Positions 12,001 to 25,276 of a stretch of 64,000 nucleotides of DNA are shown here, one piece after another. How positions within the stretch are numbered: position 1 is the first letter of the stretch; every line of letters starts with the position of its first letter. The notes beneath the pieces are model-generated. The model was not told the origin of the DNA, did no database searches, and saw only the letters and a list, made by a program, of their open reading frames with translations. Location: contig JADHZB010001398.1 in NCBI GenBank assembly GCA_015657535.1, positions 55,041 to 119,040 on the forward strand, given 5' to 3'. The position numbers were made by a program, and so were the translations under genes. The stretch comes from Nephromyces sp. MM_2019. Lineage: Eukaryota > Apicomplexa > Aconoidasida > Nephromycida.

Positions 12001-15000
12001 ATCGGTGGAGAAGACGGCAGATTAATTCTCCTTGAGATTTCTAGTACAGCTTTCGAATTCGAAGTGATAAGCACGAAGAGGTAGGCGCGTATGTACATTA
12101 AAGAAAAGTATTTGGGCGTTTCTATTGCCCCAATTTTGAAAGATTGCAGTATGTCTTTGCTTTTAAAGACCAAGCTACATATCTTGAAAAGTGTGAATTT
12201 TTGTATTATTAGGATTTCACAACGTGGTGCGATCGTAAGCATCTTGCGTTTTCCTGATGTATCCAAAAATAATCCTCAGGCTCGGTTTAATTGCAATACA
12301 ACAGAAATCATCTGGGCTTGCTTTTCAGCTTCTTACGTTTATCTTGTTCGCAGTAGGTGATCTTAATTGTAATTTCAGATAGAGAACAGTATCTAGCCTT
12401 AGCATGCGGTCCTGGAAGAATAATTATTATAATTAACTCATGTTTAAAAATTTAGCAAGGAATCTCACCTTAATATTGCTATTTGATTAAGGTTATGAAA
12501 TATATTCCAAAATTTTTAATCAGATACTCAGCTAGATATTATTTATGCCTTGGAGCTACTCAGCCTTTGCCAGCCTGTGTCTTTGCATAAGCAATCTATC
12601 GAACCTGCAGACGTGAGTGTCAATTTTTTTTCAAACTTTTTTTTTATTGCTCGGATATGCCCTTATTTTAGGTCAATAGAGTTCAGATTGCTATTTTCTT
12701 TCAACTTAGCTGAGTGTTTTTTGACGTAACAAGCTATATTTTAAGATCCATGGAAAACTTTTAACTTGATATTAGCCCTAGACTTTTTTGAATCAAGTCA
12801 AAAACTATTTTATATCAATTATCATTCAATTTACACAGGACATGTAGTGTCACTAATATGAATATTTATTTTCTATCTTTTCCAATTTCTAGTTTGAAGT
12901 ACAAGTATAAATGGATCAACCTTTTAGTAAATACAGAATGATAATTCATAGGTTTTTTCGATGCCCTCTGAATAATTTGGCCAACAAGTACTTTTTATGT
13001 TTAAACTAGCATGTGCCCGTATGTTGTCATATGAAAAACTCTTGTCTGTATTTCGTTGGTATTTTTATTTCAATTATCTTAGATTTTGTTGAGTTATTAT
13101 GCGGTAATTATCGTTTAACTGAGAGCTAATATTGATTCATTGATCCGTTTAATACCTTTGAATCTGCTGTATCATTAAATAGTTTCACTTAGTAGGCTGC
13201 TTCGCAGTTAGTGTTGAAGATCAGTTAATAGTTCTACTTTTTTTATTTCGGGGAAATATCCTGCATTTTATCTGTTAAGTTAAATACTTGCTGTAAAGAT
13301 AGAAACACTTTTTTGCTTCAATGATGCAATTTTTTTTATCTATTTTGAAATGGTTGCAAAGTTTTTAACATACATAGATAAATCTGAGTAAACTTTTAAG
13401 AAGAAGCACTTAAGTATCGCTGCAAGAATTCTGCAGAGTATTTGTCTGATTTATTGTAGCTCAAAATCAAATTTCGACACGGATTTCTAATTAACAAGGT
13501 GATATCAGTGAATAGCGACTTTGATCAGAAAGCGATGTACTTTATATGAAAAAAATATTCTTACAGCACAAAAAGTTGAACTGCCCTGAGGGGCTCGTAA
13601 TCTTCTCAGAATTATGATAAGGAAAGTGATTTCACCACTGAAGATATTCGCCAAGCGAAAGTTCAAAAGCCTATAGAAGATGACACGGAAACCCCGATTG
13701 TTTTTTCTCCCTCAGTCTACTTAGTAGATGAGCCTTGTGACGGTAATGCAGCATACGTTTTGTGTGTTCCGTTATATAGCTTTTCAAAGAACCCGGAACC
13801 TTCGTATAATTTGGCAGCCATAAAACTCTCAATTAGCCATGCACATATACTAAGGAAGAGTAAAGGGAGTTTATCCGTAAGTTTGCATTAATCTATTCGT
13901 TTTCTAATTAAATGCTTTTTCGCATCTAATAATAAGCTTTCGCTCTACAGGATTTTGAACTTGTTCAAAGCTCATTTAAACTTCCTTTGGCGGCACTATG
14001 CGCAATTAAAGTTGAGGATTTTTTTTTATTCGGGACTTCATCCGGAGATGTAGCTATTTTCAATTGTCCAAGTGAAGGTCTCGCGATTAAAAATTCAATT
14101 TCAGCACCGAGCACACTCTCCCTTGTAGGCGCCGTTAGTATATGTGATGAGCCAATCTCGCAGCTGATATGTCAAGAATATGACACTCATTTTTTTTCCT
14201 GTGACGAACAGGGGGGTGAAGATTTTTCAGAAACAGATTCTAAAGGCTCTTCAACCTGGCAGTTTCGCTGCTCTGCTATGACTTTAAGTAGTAGATACTG
14301 CCAATTTCGTGTTGGTCTCACTTTTAGAAGCACACAGAGCGAGCCTAAACTAGGACCTGGAAACTTACAGAGTTCAAGGAATTTATTGGATGCCAATCGT
14401 TTTGACCGCACAGAAATTTTAACAGTAAATCTGGAAGATTTGCAGTGGATAGATTGGTGCAAAACTAGGACGCCGGACTCTTCCTTTAAAAATCCTTTGA
14501 AAGTATTCGATTTTTCTTCTTTTGATCAGCTCTGCTTTATATCAGAGAGCTCAATTGGAAAGCTAAACCTGCTAATTTCAAGAATTCATGCTTCAAATTT
14601 TTTTCCTGTGAAGGATGAATTTTTAGAGCGGCAAGAAAGTATTGAAAAGGGACCAATCAAAAAAAGGTGGTCTGTTCACAATTTATAACTGCAGTGTTCT
14701 TTGGGAAAATTTCGATTAAGTTATTTTTTATCTTTGATATCAATTTTGAAAGTTTATCATGTGACCTGCTAAAAAGACTGCTTTCAAGCCCCTCGTATCT
14801 TTTCTTATTATTCTAAGCGTACTATTTTTATGCTGACTGCGATTAAAGGCTTTTTGGATTTGGGTTCAGAGAAGACCTTGTTGCAGTGTCTAAACATTCA
14901 AGCAGCATCATGGAGAGAATCCCATTTGCAAGCAAAAATACAACTTTTTTTTTTAATAAGAACGCTATGCGGAATGGATTAATGAGCTTACTATCTAATA

Positions 15001-18000
15001 TGGCTGCGGAACTTGTAAATCTGCAACTATTGAGAGAGGTATGGCATTCTGTTATAAAATCATTAATAGCTTCTAAGATTTATCTTATTAAATATTTTTT
15101 GTTTTGCCCTTTTATGTTTTAACAAGGCGAACCTGACCAAACAAAACGGCCCTATAGTCGAATTATGCATGGACTCGGAGCAGCGGCAAAATTATTTGGA
15201 TGACACAAATAGGCAATATCACCAAGAACGGCTTAAATTGCTTAACGATCGCACCATGTATATTTATTTAAGGGAGACTGTAATGAGACGGATCTGTGAT
15301 AAATTTAGGAATCTCCCGGATGCTATATATTCTATAGAAGATACACCAAGTATAGTAAGGAATATTCCAATGATTCGCCTGTCTTCTCGGAGAAGACACC
15401 TTCAGCAAGTTGCTATAAGTTTCAGGTGATTTTCAAAAGATTATTCTAGTTAATATAGAAAACAATGTTTTTTAGCTTCAAGTTTTCTAATATGTTTAAA
15501 ATTTTTTAAGAATAAAGCTAAAAATATCGTACTGATCCAGAGAAATTCAGATGAAGGAGAGAAATTATTTGAATAGTGCGCATGCGACTTCATGGAGAAA
15601 GGATGATACAGATCAGCAGGATGAAGAAAAGTTTTGTTTCGACTTTGGGGTGACCGAAAGTTTTCAAAAAAGAAGAGAAGATTACATGAATACCGTAAGC
15701 CGCATATTAAAAGGGGTTTGGCCCAACCAAAACCCACCAAAAATTGCAATTTTATGCATATACATCAAGCGCTAATTATTTCGGAATTTCTATGTATTTA
15801 TAGATTTGTTCAGAGCATTTCGGAGCACAATTTTGTGATTTCAAAGGTACGTTGCTTTTGAAAAATAGCGAAAATTAAAAGACAAGGGTTATATTTGTTT
15901 TCACGGTAAAAATATTGCAGTTTTGACGTGTTTTTTTATAAATTAAAAAATACTTTTAATGAGTTTAAAAGTGCTCTAGAGCCTTCGATACAATAGAATG
16001 CTAACTGGGCGCTTTTTATCTGCTTCAGGTGGAGGAATCTTTGAAAACTTGCGAGAAAGCAGTGCGGGACCATCCCGTATTAGTAAAATGTTTTACAGCC
16101 CTCTGCACATAAGCACTGCCTCTAGATGTCGATTACAAGTATTTCTTTTGGAAGCGCGGAGTATAGAAGTAATTTAAAAAGACGGATTTTCTGCCAACAA
16201 ATGATTTAGTATATTTTGCTGTAGGGCTTTTAAAATGGATACTCATAGCTGATAATTACTCTACTTATTCATTGTCACTGCCTTTAGTGGCTGCTGCTTT
16301 TTAGCGCCAATATGCCTACCACAGACAATAAAATTGTGGGAAAAACCGCATCGCATCTGCTTATAAAGAAATTTTAGCCATCACGAGTTGAAGCTTGATC
16401 AGTTTTGGATTGAAATTTGTTGACGCTAGTGAGGCATTATGAGCTTACCAGTTCAGCATAATTTTTAAAGCTGAATCTGCTGCTTTAGTGCGCTCTGCTT
16501 TTTAATGAAAAGGTGACATGTTCTTTTTAACTGTGTATATTCTAGGTTATAGAGGCCTATAATGATGCTTTTGAAATACTAAACTTGAGGAAGAATGAGG
16601 CTATGACGAGTCTATACGTCGTCTTAGATAAGATCCAGGACTTAAGCCGTGATTTGTTGGAAGACTCTCCAAATTTTTCTTTACCTGCTGAAATTACCAA
16701 AAAAAACGATCTTGAACAGCTAGTGAGCTATAAGTTTCGGTTATTTATAAAGAATTAGCTCAATAAAACTCTTGATTTAGGGAAACTGCGCTGATTCTAG
16801 TATCGCTTGCATTGTCGCGAACATCTCGAGTTTTGCGCTATTAAAAATGTGTTTTGGTTTTTAGTATTTAGCATTTCAAATCAATGAAGTAGACTTTGAA
16901 TGGGCAAAGGCCCCAAATTTTTCGGAAATCCTGTGTGCTCGATTGCGTAAAACATCACTTGCTAGTGTGACGACGACCCTTGCTGGCTTGTGTTGCGCAG
17001 CTGCTATTTTAACAGAAAGGCAATAAATCATTTTCATAATTTGTTTCCTAATCCTTAAGCCCGGGCGCATGCCATTTTTGATATTTCGTTGCTGCAAATT
17101 ACAAAAGCCTTATTCGTTTGAGTATGCTTCTATATGTTTTTGCACAATCTTATTAGAGGAAATCACCATGCGCGCATATACCGATTAAATTGCAAAGTGA
17201 ACATAGCCTTTCGTTATTTACGACAATGTGAAAACTTGGGAAATAGTTACTGGTGGTAACGTCAGGAATTTTAATTTTGATAGGTACATTAGAATTGGCT
17301 GTGGAATAGTATTAGTCCACTATGAGAGACATGATAGTAACTGTGTACTTTTAATTTTAAAGGAAGTTTTACGACTAGAGACGGAGCGCAAATCACAAGA
17401 TTTTTCATCGCTAAATGCAACAGATGAGCAAAAAATTCAAGAGGATAAGAAAGTTGATTATTCTGAAGAACTTAACTTAGGTATTAATAGCTTTACAGAT
17501 GGAAATCCAGTTTTGAAACAGGACTTGAACCCCCTAACCCTTACAGTACCTAGGTGACTAGATTTTTAAGCTTCTTACGCTGTTATTATCTATTGGCTAA
17601 ATGTACTTTACAAAAGGACGACAGCCTTATGTCGAGATACTAAATACATAAACATTTTCGCAATATGTTAGAGCTATTTAGTGTGTACCAGAAACATTAG
17701 CGGTGCCACGCTCTTTCCCCAATTTTTTAGAGAAGAGTGGATGAATACGAAGTCAGTTGAGGATATGGATGCTGCCGAAAAGCAAAGATACAACGACGTA
17801 CTTCTTAAAGAACAGGAGCTTATTGAAATGCAGGATCAGTTTAGAACTAATACAAGAAGCAAAATAAAAGAAAAATGGTACTTCAAGTTTTCCTGGGATC
17901 ATAAAAATTGTGCTAAAATAATTGAATCATCTTCTTGCGTTAGCTCCTGCAAAGCAATTACTGATTACTGACAAGGCTAGCTTATTGATTAGGTTCCAGG

Positions 18001-21000
18001 TTTTCCATGCTCCCATCATAAATTTGTCGATAAAAATTGAAATTTGACCAAAAATAACAATGAACCAATTCATAATAAACTAAAAGGTGATGCTAAATGA
18101 AGCTATCCCTATACTTTTGTAAATCATCCTGTGATTTGTTGATTCAATCCTTTTGCCTTGGATTGAAGAGGACTTTGGATGTAATTGCGGATGTTTTTTT
18201 TTTAATAGGCTTGAATATGAGAAGATAAAACAAGAATTGAATATGAGGCTGAACCTTCTACAAGAAAAATTGTGAGTACCGCGGATTATTTGACAGGCGT
18301 ACATGATATAATGCTTAATTATAGCGCCGCTTAAAATTTTTAGTTTTTTCATACAAATGGGTATAGTTTTTTCAAATGTGCTGCCGCATATGCTGCAATA
18401 ATCTGATTCCGCAACTTTTTGCACCCCTTGTGCTTTTTGCCTTGTATGCTGGAATTTTATCAACCAATTTCACAGGCTAGCAGTTAGGAAGCAGGAAAAG
18501 AGCAGGGAAGCCATTAGCCTACTTCTCATCAGCAAGTCTATCAAACTAGAGGCTTACTCACGAAAGTTGCGATACCTAGATGAAGAAATTAGAATTTTAC
18601 AACTGAAGCTTAACAGAAGTGCAAATAATTTCTATCCTTCAACTCGTGGCTTTGAAAAATCAAAGTCTATCAGGCTAACTTCAAAAGTGTACTCAAAAAT
18701 AGCTATAGAATCACGGCTATGCAAAAGGTCTTTCTTTCTATACATATGATTAAATGAACGCTTCTTAATCAAGTTACTTGTGAAATTTCTTGTCCAATGG
18801 CATTTTCCGGGTTCTAGGCGCTATATTAAGATAAGTTATCGCATATTTTAGCGACTATAGCTCACCCTGGCTAAATTTCGAATTTTTTTGCTAATATAGC
18901 ATGCTTGCAAATGATTTATGCTTTTTAGGAGGTCTGTGCTAGTGAGTTGTTCGAGCGTCATCTCCAAAACAAGCAAGGCTGCAGCTGGGAAATTAAGTGT
19001 GAGCCTGCTACAGCAGTTACTATATGAGGTAAGACTTAAATAGATCCAACGAATTTATTCACTTTTTGAATCATTAAATGCTGAGGATTATTTTATGCAG
19101 TTTTTTTTCAGAATTTGTTGATTAAGAGAGCTTTATTACGACTTCGATAAGTGAAAAAGGCATTATCCCGAAAATATGTTTAGTGACTTTACCATAACTA
19201 ACGCCGGTTTATGAGCTAAGAGGAACACATGCATTTAATGCATATAGATCTTTAATAGATGTGGTAATATGCTTTATCTCTAGCTAAATAAATGAGTTAT
19301 GATAGCTCTGATTCCACGTGCTGCGCGTAAAGGTCTTGCTGAAGCCTCTAAATTTTTTGAAGCACATAGAATATTTTTATCGATGGGCTGTAGCGAATAG
19401 AATCAGAATGACATTCAAGAATTAAGGCGATGAAAAAAGCTTATTTTTTATGTTGAATCTACCTTAAATTTCACAGGAAATTATGAAAAAAAAGCTGCAA
19501 GAGTTGTCATTCTTTGCTTATAAGAAGGAGCAAGCCATATGCGATTCTTTTCTGTTTTTGAATACCTCCAAGGGAAAGGTAGCCTACTAATTTTACGATA
19601 GCGTACAAGTCGTAGTTAGATATTACAATGTATTCGAGTAATCATGTAAATATATATTAATCCCACAACCTTGTAAAGGGCTAGGAACTGGATGTATTAC
19701 CGAAAAGCTGTTTTTCTTTGACTTGACGATGTCAAATTTCATTCATAAAGCGGTGTTAAAAATTAACAAATTTTAACGCTTTCAGGTGGAATTCCCTGTT
19801 TCGGTTGATGGCAAGATAAGAGACACCGTTCTAGTTCGCAAAAGTTATATTCAGAGTTTGAATGTTGCAATCGAAAAAAAATGGGGAGAGGCGCTGAATG
19901 CTTTTAAACTTTCCAAGGTGTCTTTTAATACTGTTTCTTTTTCCTGTTTTAGGATTTCTCCTTATTTTTTACAAACAGCAAATAAAGACCAAATTTTGAT
20001 GACAGCTCACTTCAAGTTTTAGTTTACTGCAAAAAAATTTCTATTTTTTCAATCTTTAAATAATTTTCATGTGTAACCTCCCCCAACGTATAAATTCTGT
20101 TCCGCTGTACACAATATTAAAGTGCATTTTTATTAATGGCTCCTTAATATTTTAATGTACTAGTTAATATTTTTGCTTAAGGCACGTCTTGCCTACTGGA
20201 AAATTGCCTAAAACATGCTTGCTACAAATTTTCCGAGTTATGAAGGCCTAAATTAGTTTTTCCAGGGCCTGAAAAAGAAGTATTAGCACGATGACTATTT
20301 AGAATTGTTTTAATCACGTTGATCATAATAATCTTATAAAGGTGCCAGAAATGCGTCTCTACATTCTTTCCCAATAATGAGCAGATTGCATGAGGAAAAT
20401 AAGAAGATGATTAACGAGGATATTACGCATAGCCTTAATTTTGTTTTCGCACCTCTTTCTTATAAGAAAATATTTTGATCTCGAGCTTCGATTTTGCTAA
20501 ATGCCTAGAGGAAAATACCTATTATTTCGAGCAATAGCTTGTGCAGTAATCAGCAAGTGACACTCTTGGTCGTGGCTAATCACGACATCAAATTTAAGGG
20601 GGTAATTTGTTTTTATGATGAAAAAAACCTTTTATTCCCTGAATGCCTTGCGAATTAATTCCTCGCTACAGAAACTTAGAGCTAATGCCTCGGCGGCTGC
20701 TCAAAGAAATGAAGTGCTTTACGAAAGAAGGGACTCTTTGCAGCGATGCAGTACACAGTACCATCTTTTGCAAATTCCTAAAGAGGCCTACAGGCTAATT
20801 TCTGAGAGCAAAGGTAAAAGCACCGAAAGTTATATCTGTTCTTCAGAATGGCTTTTTTTACATTAAAATCACGCAGCCCATATTTCTTCGAAGAAATTAT
20901 TGAATTATGACTTCCCTACTCGTCGGGTTATGCTTGCTCATATTGGCATAGTTATATCTAGTGTTATAGAATTCATATTTTGAGCGAATTAACTGCTTAA

Positions 21001-22244
21001 GTTCACAGAAATAGATCGGCAGACCCATTGCTTGTGTTTTAAAGTACTCCCTTGAGTAACCATAAGTACTTACTCCTCTTGCGCTGAGCAGAAAAGCGTG
21101 TTTCATCCCTAAGCAGCATGAGCTAGAGAGCGTTATTTACAGACAATAAGGGATTTTGACAAGCTTAAATTCACAAGCGCAAAATTAAAACTGCTTTTTT
21201 CCTCAATAAGCAGCCTTCGAATACAACTGAGAGGATGGTTTTTTTAAAAGTAGCATCATTAATTCTCATCCTGCTTGAATCATCATGTTACTTTAAAGCA
21301 GCTGCAACAAGATTAAGTCTTGTTATGTCTTCAAATTCGGGCTTCAGGCTCTGAGTCAAGGATTCTAAAGCCTGAAGATAAAAGTGTAAAAATCTCTTAT
21401 TTAAAGAACTCTACGACTAATCGGGAGCATTTTGATTTACGAGGAAGTTTAGAAAATAAGCGCAAGAGTATTGAATCAAATTGCACTATGAAGGTACGAA
21501 AAATAATGCCCTATTTTCTAATTTAGGTCAGGTGGCACTTATGGACTGAGTGTTGTAGAAAAAAAAGAGTATTCTCCATGACTGCATCTTCAAGATGTGA
21601 AATTTGTTATGAAATGAGCAGTCCCGTCGTTTTTTCATTCTAGATTAGGTTATTATCGTGATCATTTAGTCGAAGTACATAGGTTTAGTATTCGAATCTG
21701 TCTTGGGCATAACCATTTTCGTTGGTATGGAAATGGGTTTAACAAGCGAATATATATCCATTCTACGAAAATTTCGCAAACTACCGCTCTCTAAAATGAG
21801 CCCAAAAAAAGGAAATACACGAAAACATGTGTATAGGGAATAAATTACGCAAAACTAATGCAGAGGATCCAGCTCTTGAAAGGGCTACTACAAAAGAGGA
21901 AGAGAATCCTTGGCATTGGTGCCGACTAGTTGTGAAGCAACGCCATTTTGAGAGGCTTTTAGCTTCGACGTAAGTAGGTATCCACCAGAGGGTGCAGATT
22001 AAATCTCTAATTGTAGCTGATGATTAGTTAATTTAAAAAGAAAAACCTTGTACTTTAGGGTATCTCCAGTGCGATGTGTTAAATTACCCTCCTCACTTAT
22101 TCCTCTTTGTTGTAACATTATTTATAGTTTTTTTTATGGTACGCCATGGCCTTGTTCATCCTAACTCCTTCCGCATTGCACAATTATAGTGAGGCTACAC
22201 ATGTGTCTACTCATGTTTTGCGCCGGGTATTGGAGCTGGCCCAG
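9062..22244 (+). CDS. CFAP43/CFAP44-family axonemal protein: WD repeats then coiled coils (~32 exons)
   Basis: Exons: 9062-10381, (10470-10487), 10556-10753, 10923-11087, 11317-11402, 11485-11643, 11730-11788, 11894-12080, 12213-12352, 12379-12441, 12524-12612, 13610-13876, 13951-14666, 14849-15038, 15127-15425, 15541-15694, 15804-15846, 16029-16168, 16546-16722, 16865-16966, 17363-17553, 17692-17877, 18209-18271, 18476-18727, 18929-19028, 19477-19578, 19786-19917, 20672-20813, 21348-21493, 21864-21969, 22190-22244; about 2,000 residues. The first half has WD-type strands (TCDKTVQIKVWDLD, LIGGEDGRLILLEI, FGTSSGDVAIFNC). The second half is helical and carries family landmarks: LYIYLRETV-like helix at 15.2 kb, FYSPLHI...RLQVFLLEARSIE at 16.1 kb, EEWMNTKSVEDMDAAEKQRY at 17.7 kb, VEFPVSVDGKIRDTVLVRKS at 19.8 kb. 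Family members form the tether/tether-head of axonemal inner dynein arm I1. I cannot separate CFAP43 from CFAP44. Uncertain: the bracketed exon, one possible exon near 20.4 kb, and the 3' end, which lies somewhere in 22.25-22.6 kb. Confidence 0.85.
12613..13609 (+). other. Largest intron of the CFAP43/44 gene
   Basis: This ~1-kb intron (GTGAGT donor, TTCTCAG acceptor) is T-rich on the sense strand and shows no open frame, repeat array or recognisable RNA gene. The other introns of this gene are mostly 80-500 bases. Confidence 0.75.
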
Positions 22245-24686
22245 GTAATTTCAGAATAGCACTGCTTGAAGTCTGTATTTTTCCCTTGAGGTATCACACC
22301 TGCCGATTGGTATCTTCTCCATCAGAAGCAATATTTGCAAGCTTTTAACCTGGTTTAAAATCTACTAATTCCGCTGCGGAATAATAGTTTTATGCTGATT
22401 AAAAAACGCAAGGGAGAGGTAATGTATGAAAATGCTTCTGGAAAACTGTCGATTTAATCTGGAACGATGTTACTGCCCTTGCAATACTTGTTTCGCTAAT
22501 GTGTCGCAAGAACGAAAGCTCAAAACCGAATAAGAAAATTTTTAAGCTTAAATAATAAAAAAGCTATGGTAGCTCAGCCTTAAAGATTTTGGTAACGTTG
22601 GTGAGAATTGATGTAAATGCTGCCGTAAAGAATTATTGCTCTGCCTTTAACTCAGCAATGTGCACATCACTCGCCCTCATCTTCACAAAACAAAATATAC
22701 ACGGCAAAATTATCTGACTCCTGAAATGAGATTTTCCTGGAAGCCTCTCCTGCATATAAAAACAGCGTGAGCACATCTCATAGATAATTGCAGTACCATC
22801 TTGCAAAGCCGAAATGTGATTAGGCAGATAGCTCACAGTTCAATAGAAATTTTTTTTTTAGAGAAATAGCTCAATTACCAAATTTTCGGAACAAAATTAC
22901 ATAGGATATATCCATGGATGCTCTCTCTTCTTAATAAGCCAAGTATACGCGCTTATTAATACGGGTGAACTTAAGGCTCTAGCAAGGCAATGCGGCTGCA
23001 GCCAATAGAACTTTAATTCTTGTATGCTGAAAATACTGCGCATGTTCACAATACGCAGCCACTGAGAATCTCTATAAAATTGGGTAAATAAAACTGAACA
23101 AGGCGCTGCATCCAAAGCAGGAGAATCATCGTGCAAATATTTCCAACTGAATCTCCCCTAGTTAGTTGAGCTAACCCTGCTCGCAAGTTACTTTTTTATC
23201 CCAAAAAAATGTGTTTCGTAGTTTACAAAAGCATCTAAATGCAAGGCAGACTGTAAAGAATGCAGGGAGTTAGCAAAAGGTTAGAGAATCGCATATTGGA
23301 GTGCATCTATAGTTGCCGGCTGTATAAAAAATTGACATATATATTTAACTGCACGCCAAGCACGAGAAATATTGCCGATGTTACGAAAGCCCTATCCTGC
23401 CAAAATTTCGGTTTCTCAATGGCATTCGAATCTATTGAAAAAACATTTTACGACAAACAGAGCCAAACTCATACTCCCAGTGGCCAAGTTCTCGCTAAAA
23501 CAAGCAAAGAAAAAGCGGGAAATGAGAGCATTACAATCAAACAGCAGCTAACCCTGAGAACCTCCACAACAATTACTTTTTCAAGTACGAAGTAAGACAG
23601 AAAACTACGTTAAACGGTAGATTCAAAAAGTTCAATGTTCCAAAATCAAAACCCAACATTCCACGTTTTTGGTTATTTCATTGCTGGCCTAGCTCAATGT
23701 TTCAAAATAAAAATCCAACACTCCAAGACTGTAGCTATTTTACTGCGAATCTTCCAAACTCTATCCCTACTTTCTGGCTAGCGAGATCGTTCCAAGAAGT
23801 AAGAATCGGTGGCACTACTTTTATCGAAATTTTCATATCAAGCTGCTTTTTCTCCAGAAAAAATCAACCGGCCAAAGCCCGGACATGCATCATATTTATA
23901 AATGCTGCTGCAAGTACCAGCTTCTCTTAATCTAAACCGATCAGGAACCAGGGCTTTGCGCCGAGGAACAGCTAGCAAATACGAAATAAATTGTAAGCTC
24001 AAAGGCCATTGGAGTACACCAGCCATTATTTTGCCAGCAGAAGCTTCTCAGAGCTTTTAATTCGCTCACGAGTCATACGTGCCAAAGCGTACTATGCGAC
24101 TGGCAGCTAAGGCAAATGGTGTATATTATCCAAGCGAAAAGAAGCGCACAATACCAAAATTGCATCAGACGCCAGAGAGGCTATATCTTAGCATTTGCCG
24201 TATATGTAATAACTGACAAGCTAGCTTGCCTCAGTCACTCCGCACAGACTCACCAGTGAGATTAAATCGCGCAACTTGCCCAGTTTCATCTTTTCCACAA
24301 GGACTCAATTTTTATAAGGAGTTAAAATCTTTTCGATATATAGCCATTAAGTAACTGACGTTTCATTTCTAGTTTAAATTAAACCTTAAAGGAAGAAGTG
24401 TCTTTATATAAGAAATCAAGGATCAAAGAGCACTTGACACTAGGCCAAATTCATATTGGCATAGCTAACGTTTGAATAGTAGCACAACATACATAAACCT
24501 AAAAGAATCGCGAATTTGAATGAGATGCACCAATGTTCATATGTATCCTACTATACATTGCAGCCTGCAACCTTAATACGAAAAAAAGATTATACTATCA
24601 CTTATATTATAGGCAATTTTGATTATTTTCTGCTTTTCTAAACAAGCTTCTCTAATTGATTCTTAGTATCATTCGTTTAATTTTTC
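22245..24686. other. Convergent region with unassigned exon-like blocks
   Basis: This lies between the last recognised CFAP43/44 exon (+) and the meckelin-like tail (-). On the minus strand several blocks look coding but I could not chain them: one near 23470 beginning RELGHWEYEFGSVC before GTAAAA; one near 23405 with a hydrophobic run (SAIFLVLGVQLNIYVNFLY); one at 23115-23050 (PCSVLFTQFYRDSQWLRIV); and 22836-22633 with a Cys-containing stretch. On the plus strand 23260-23595 is an ATG-started 111-residue frame that is Ser/Thr/Lys-rich and not convincing. There may be a small minus-strand membrane-protein gene here; the evidence is thin. Confidence 0.3.
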
Positions 24687-25265
24687 TCAAAAGTACTCAA
24701 ATAAAGTGTGACAAACAAGACTTTTTGATAGGAGCAGCCGTACATATATAATCAAAAAAGTTCGCGAAAGCCTACCGGTGTAAAGAACATTGTATAACAC
24801 TTTCCAAGGACTGCCTTCAGCATTATTAAAGAATTTTTTAGTATCAGTCGCTCGTGGCAATTGCTCCATCCTGTACCCCTCTAAGCTTTGATATACACTA
24901 GTTAGCTGCTCCAACTCCCTAGCATCCTCTATCGTGCCTTTATATTCATAAATCACGAAATCTACGAATGCGCACATATAAGTGGTGTTATTAAACGCGG
25001 TAGCTCTGAATTTGAGTAGGATAGCCCCACACAATATTTTTTGCGTACATACGTAGAGCAATTACTATTTTATGAGACCAGAAGCTATTCAAGTTGGAGA
25101 TGTAATTAGAGTATTCTGAGCTTTTAATCCTATCTAACAAAGAGCAAACATTTCCATGGACTAATAATGTACTTTTTATGCCAGTTTTATATACTATGCG
25201 CGAAGTTCACCGAATAATAAGTAACCTTTTGCCAGATGAAATTTCAAAGAAATTCAACAGCAAAA
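24687..25265 (-). pseudogene. Meckelin (TMEM67)-like C-terminal fragment, orphan exons
   Basis: A minus-strand exon running from about 25032 to either a donor at ~24767 or the stop at 24687 encodes a ~75-residue block. It resembles, from memory, the cytosolic end of meckelin before its last membrane segment: AYMCAF-type helix with FVDFVIYEYKG, ELEQL, then FFNNAEGSPWKVLYNVLYTG. The meckelin family has an F-Y/N-N-x-E-G…VL-Y-Y-G motif there. A small upstream block (25265-25218, ending EISSGKR) joins it in phase. No other part of meckelin (Cys-rich ectodomain, other helices) fits upstream, because the MKT1 stop codon is only 12 bases away. It may be a gene fragment or an unrelated gene that shares this motif. 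In the full protein this family acts at the ciliary transition zone. Confidence 0.35.
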
Positions 25266-25276
25266 TGAGGAAATGC

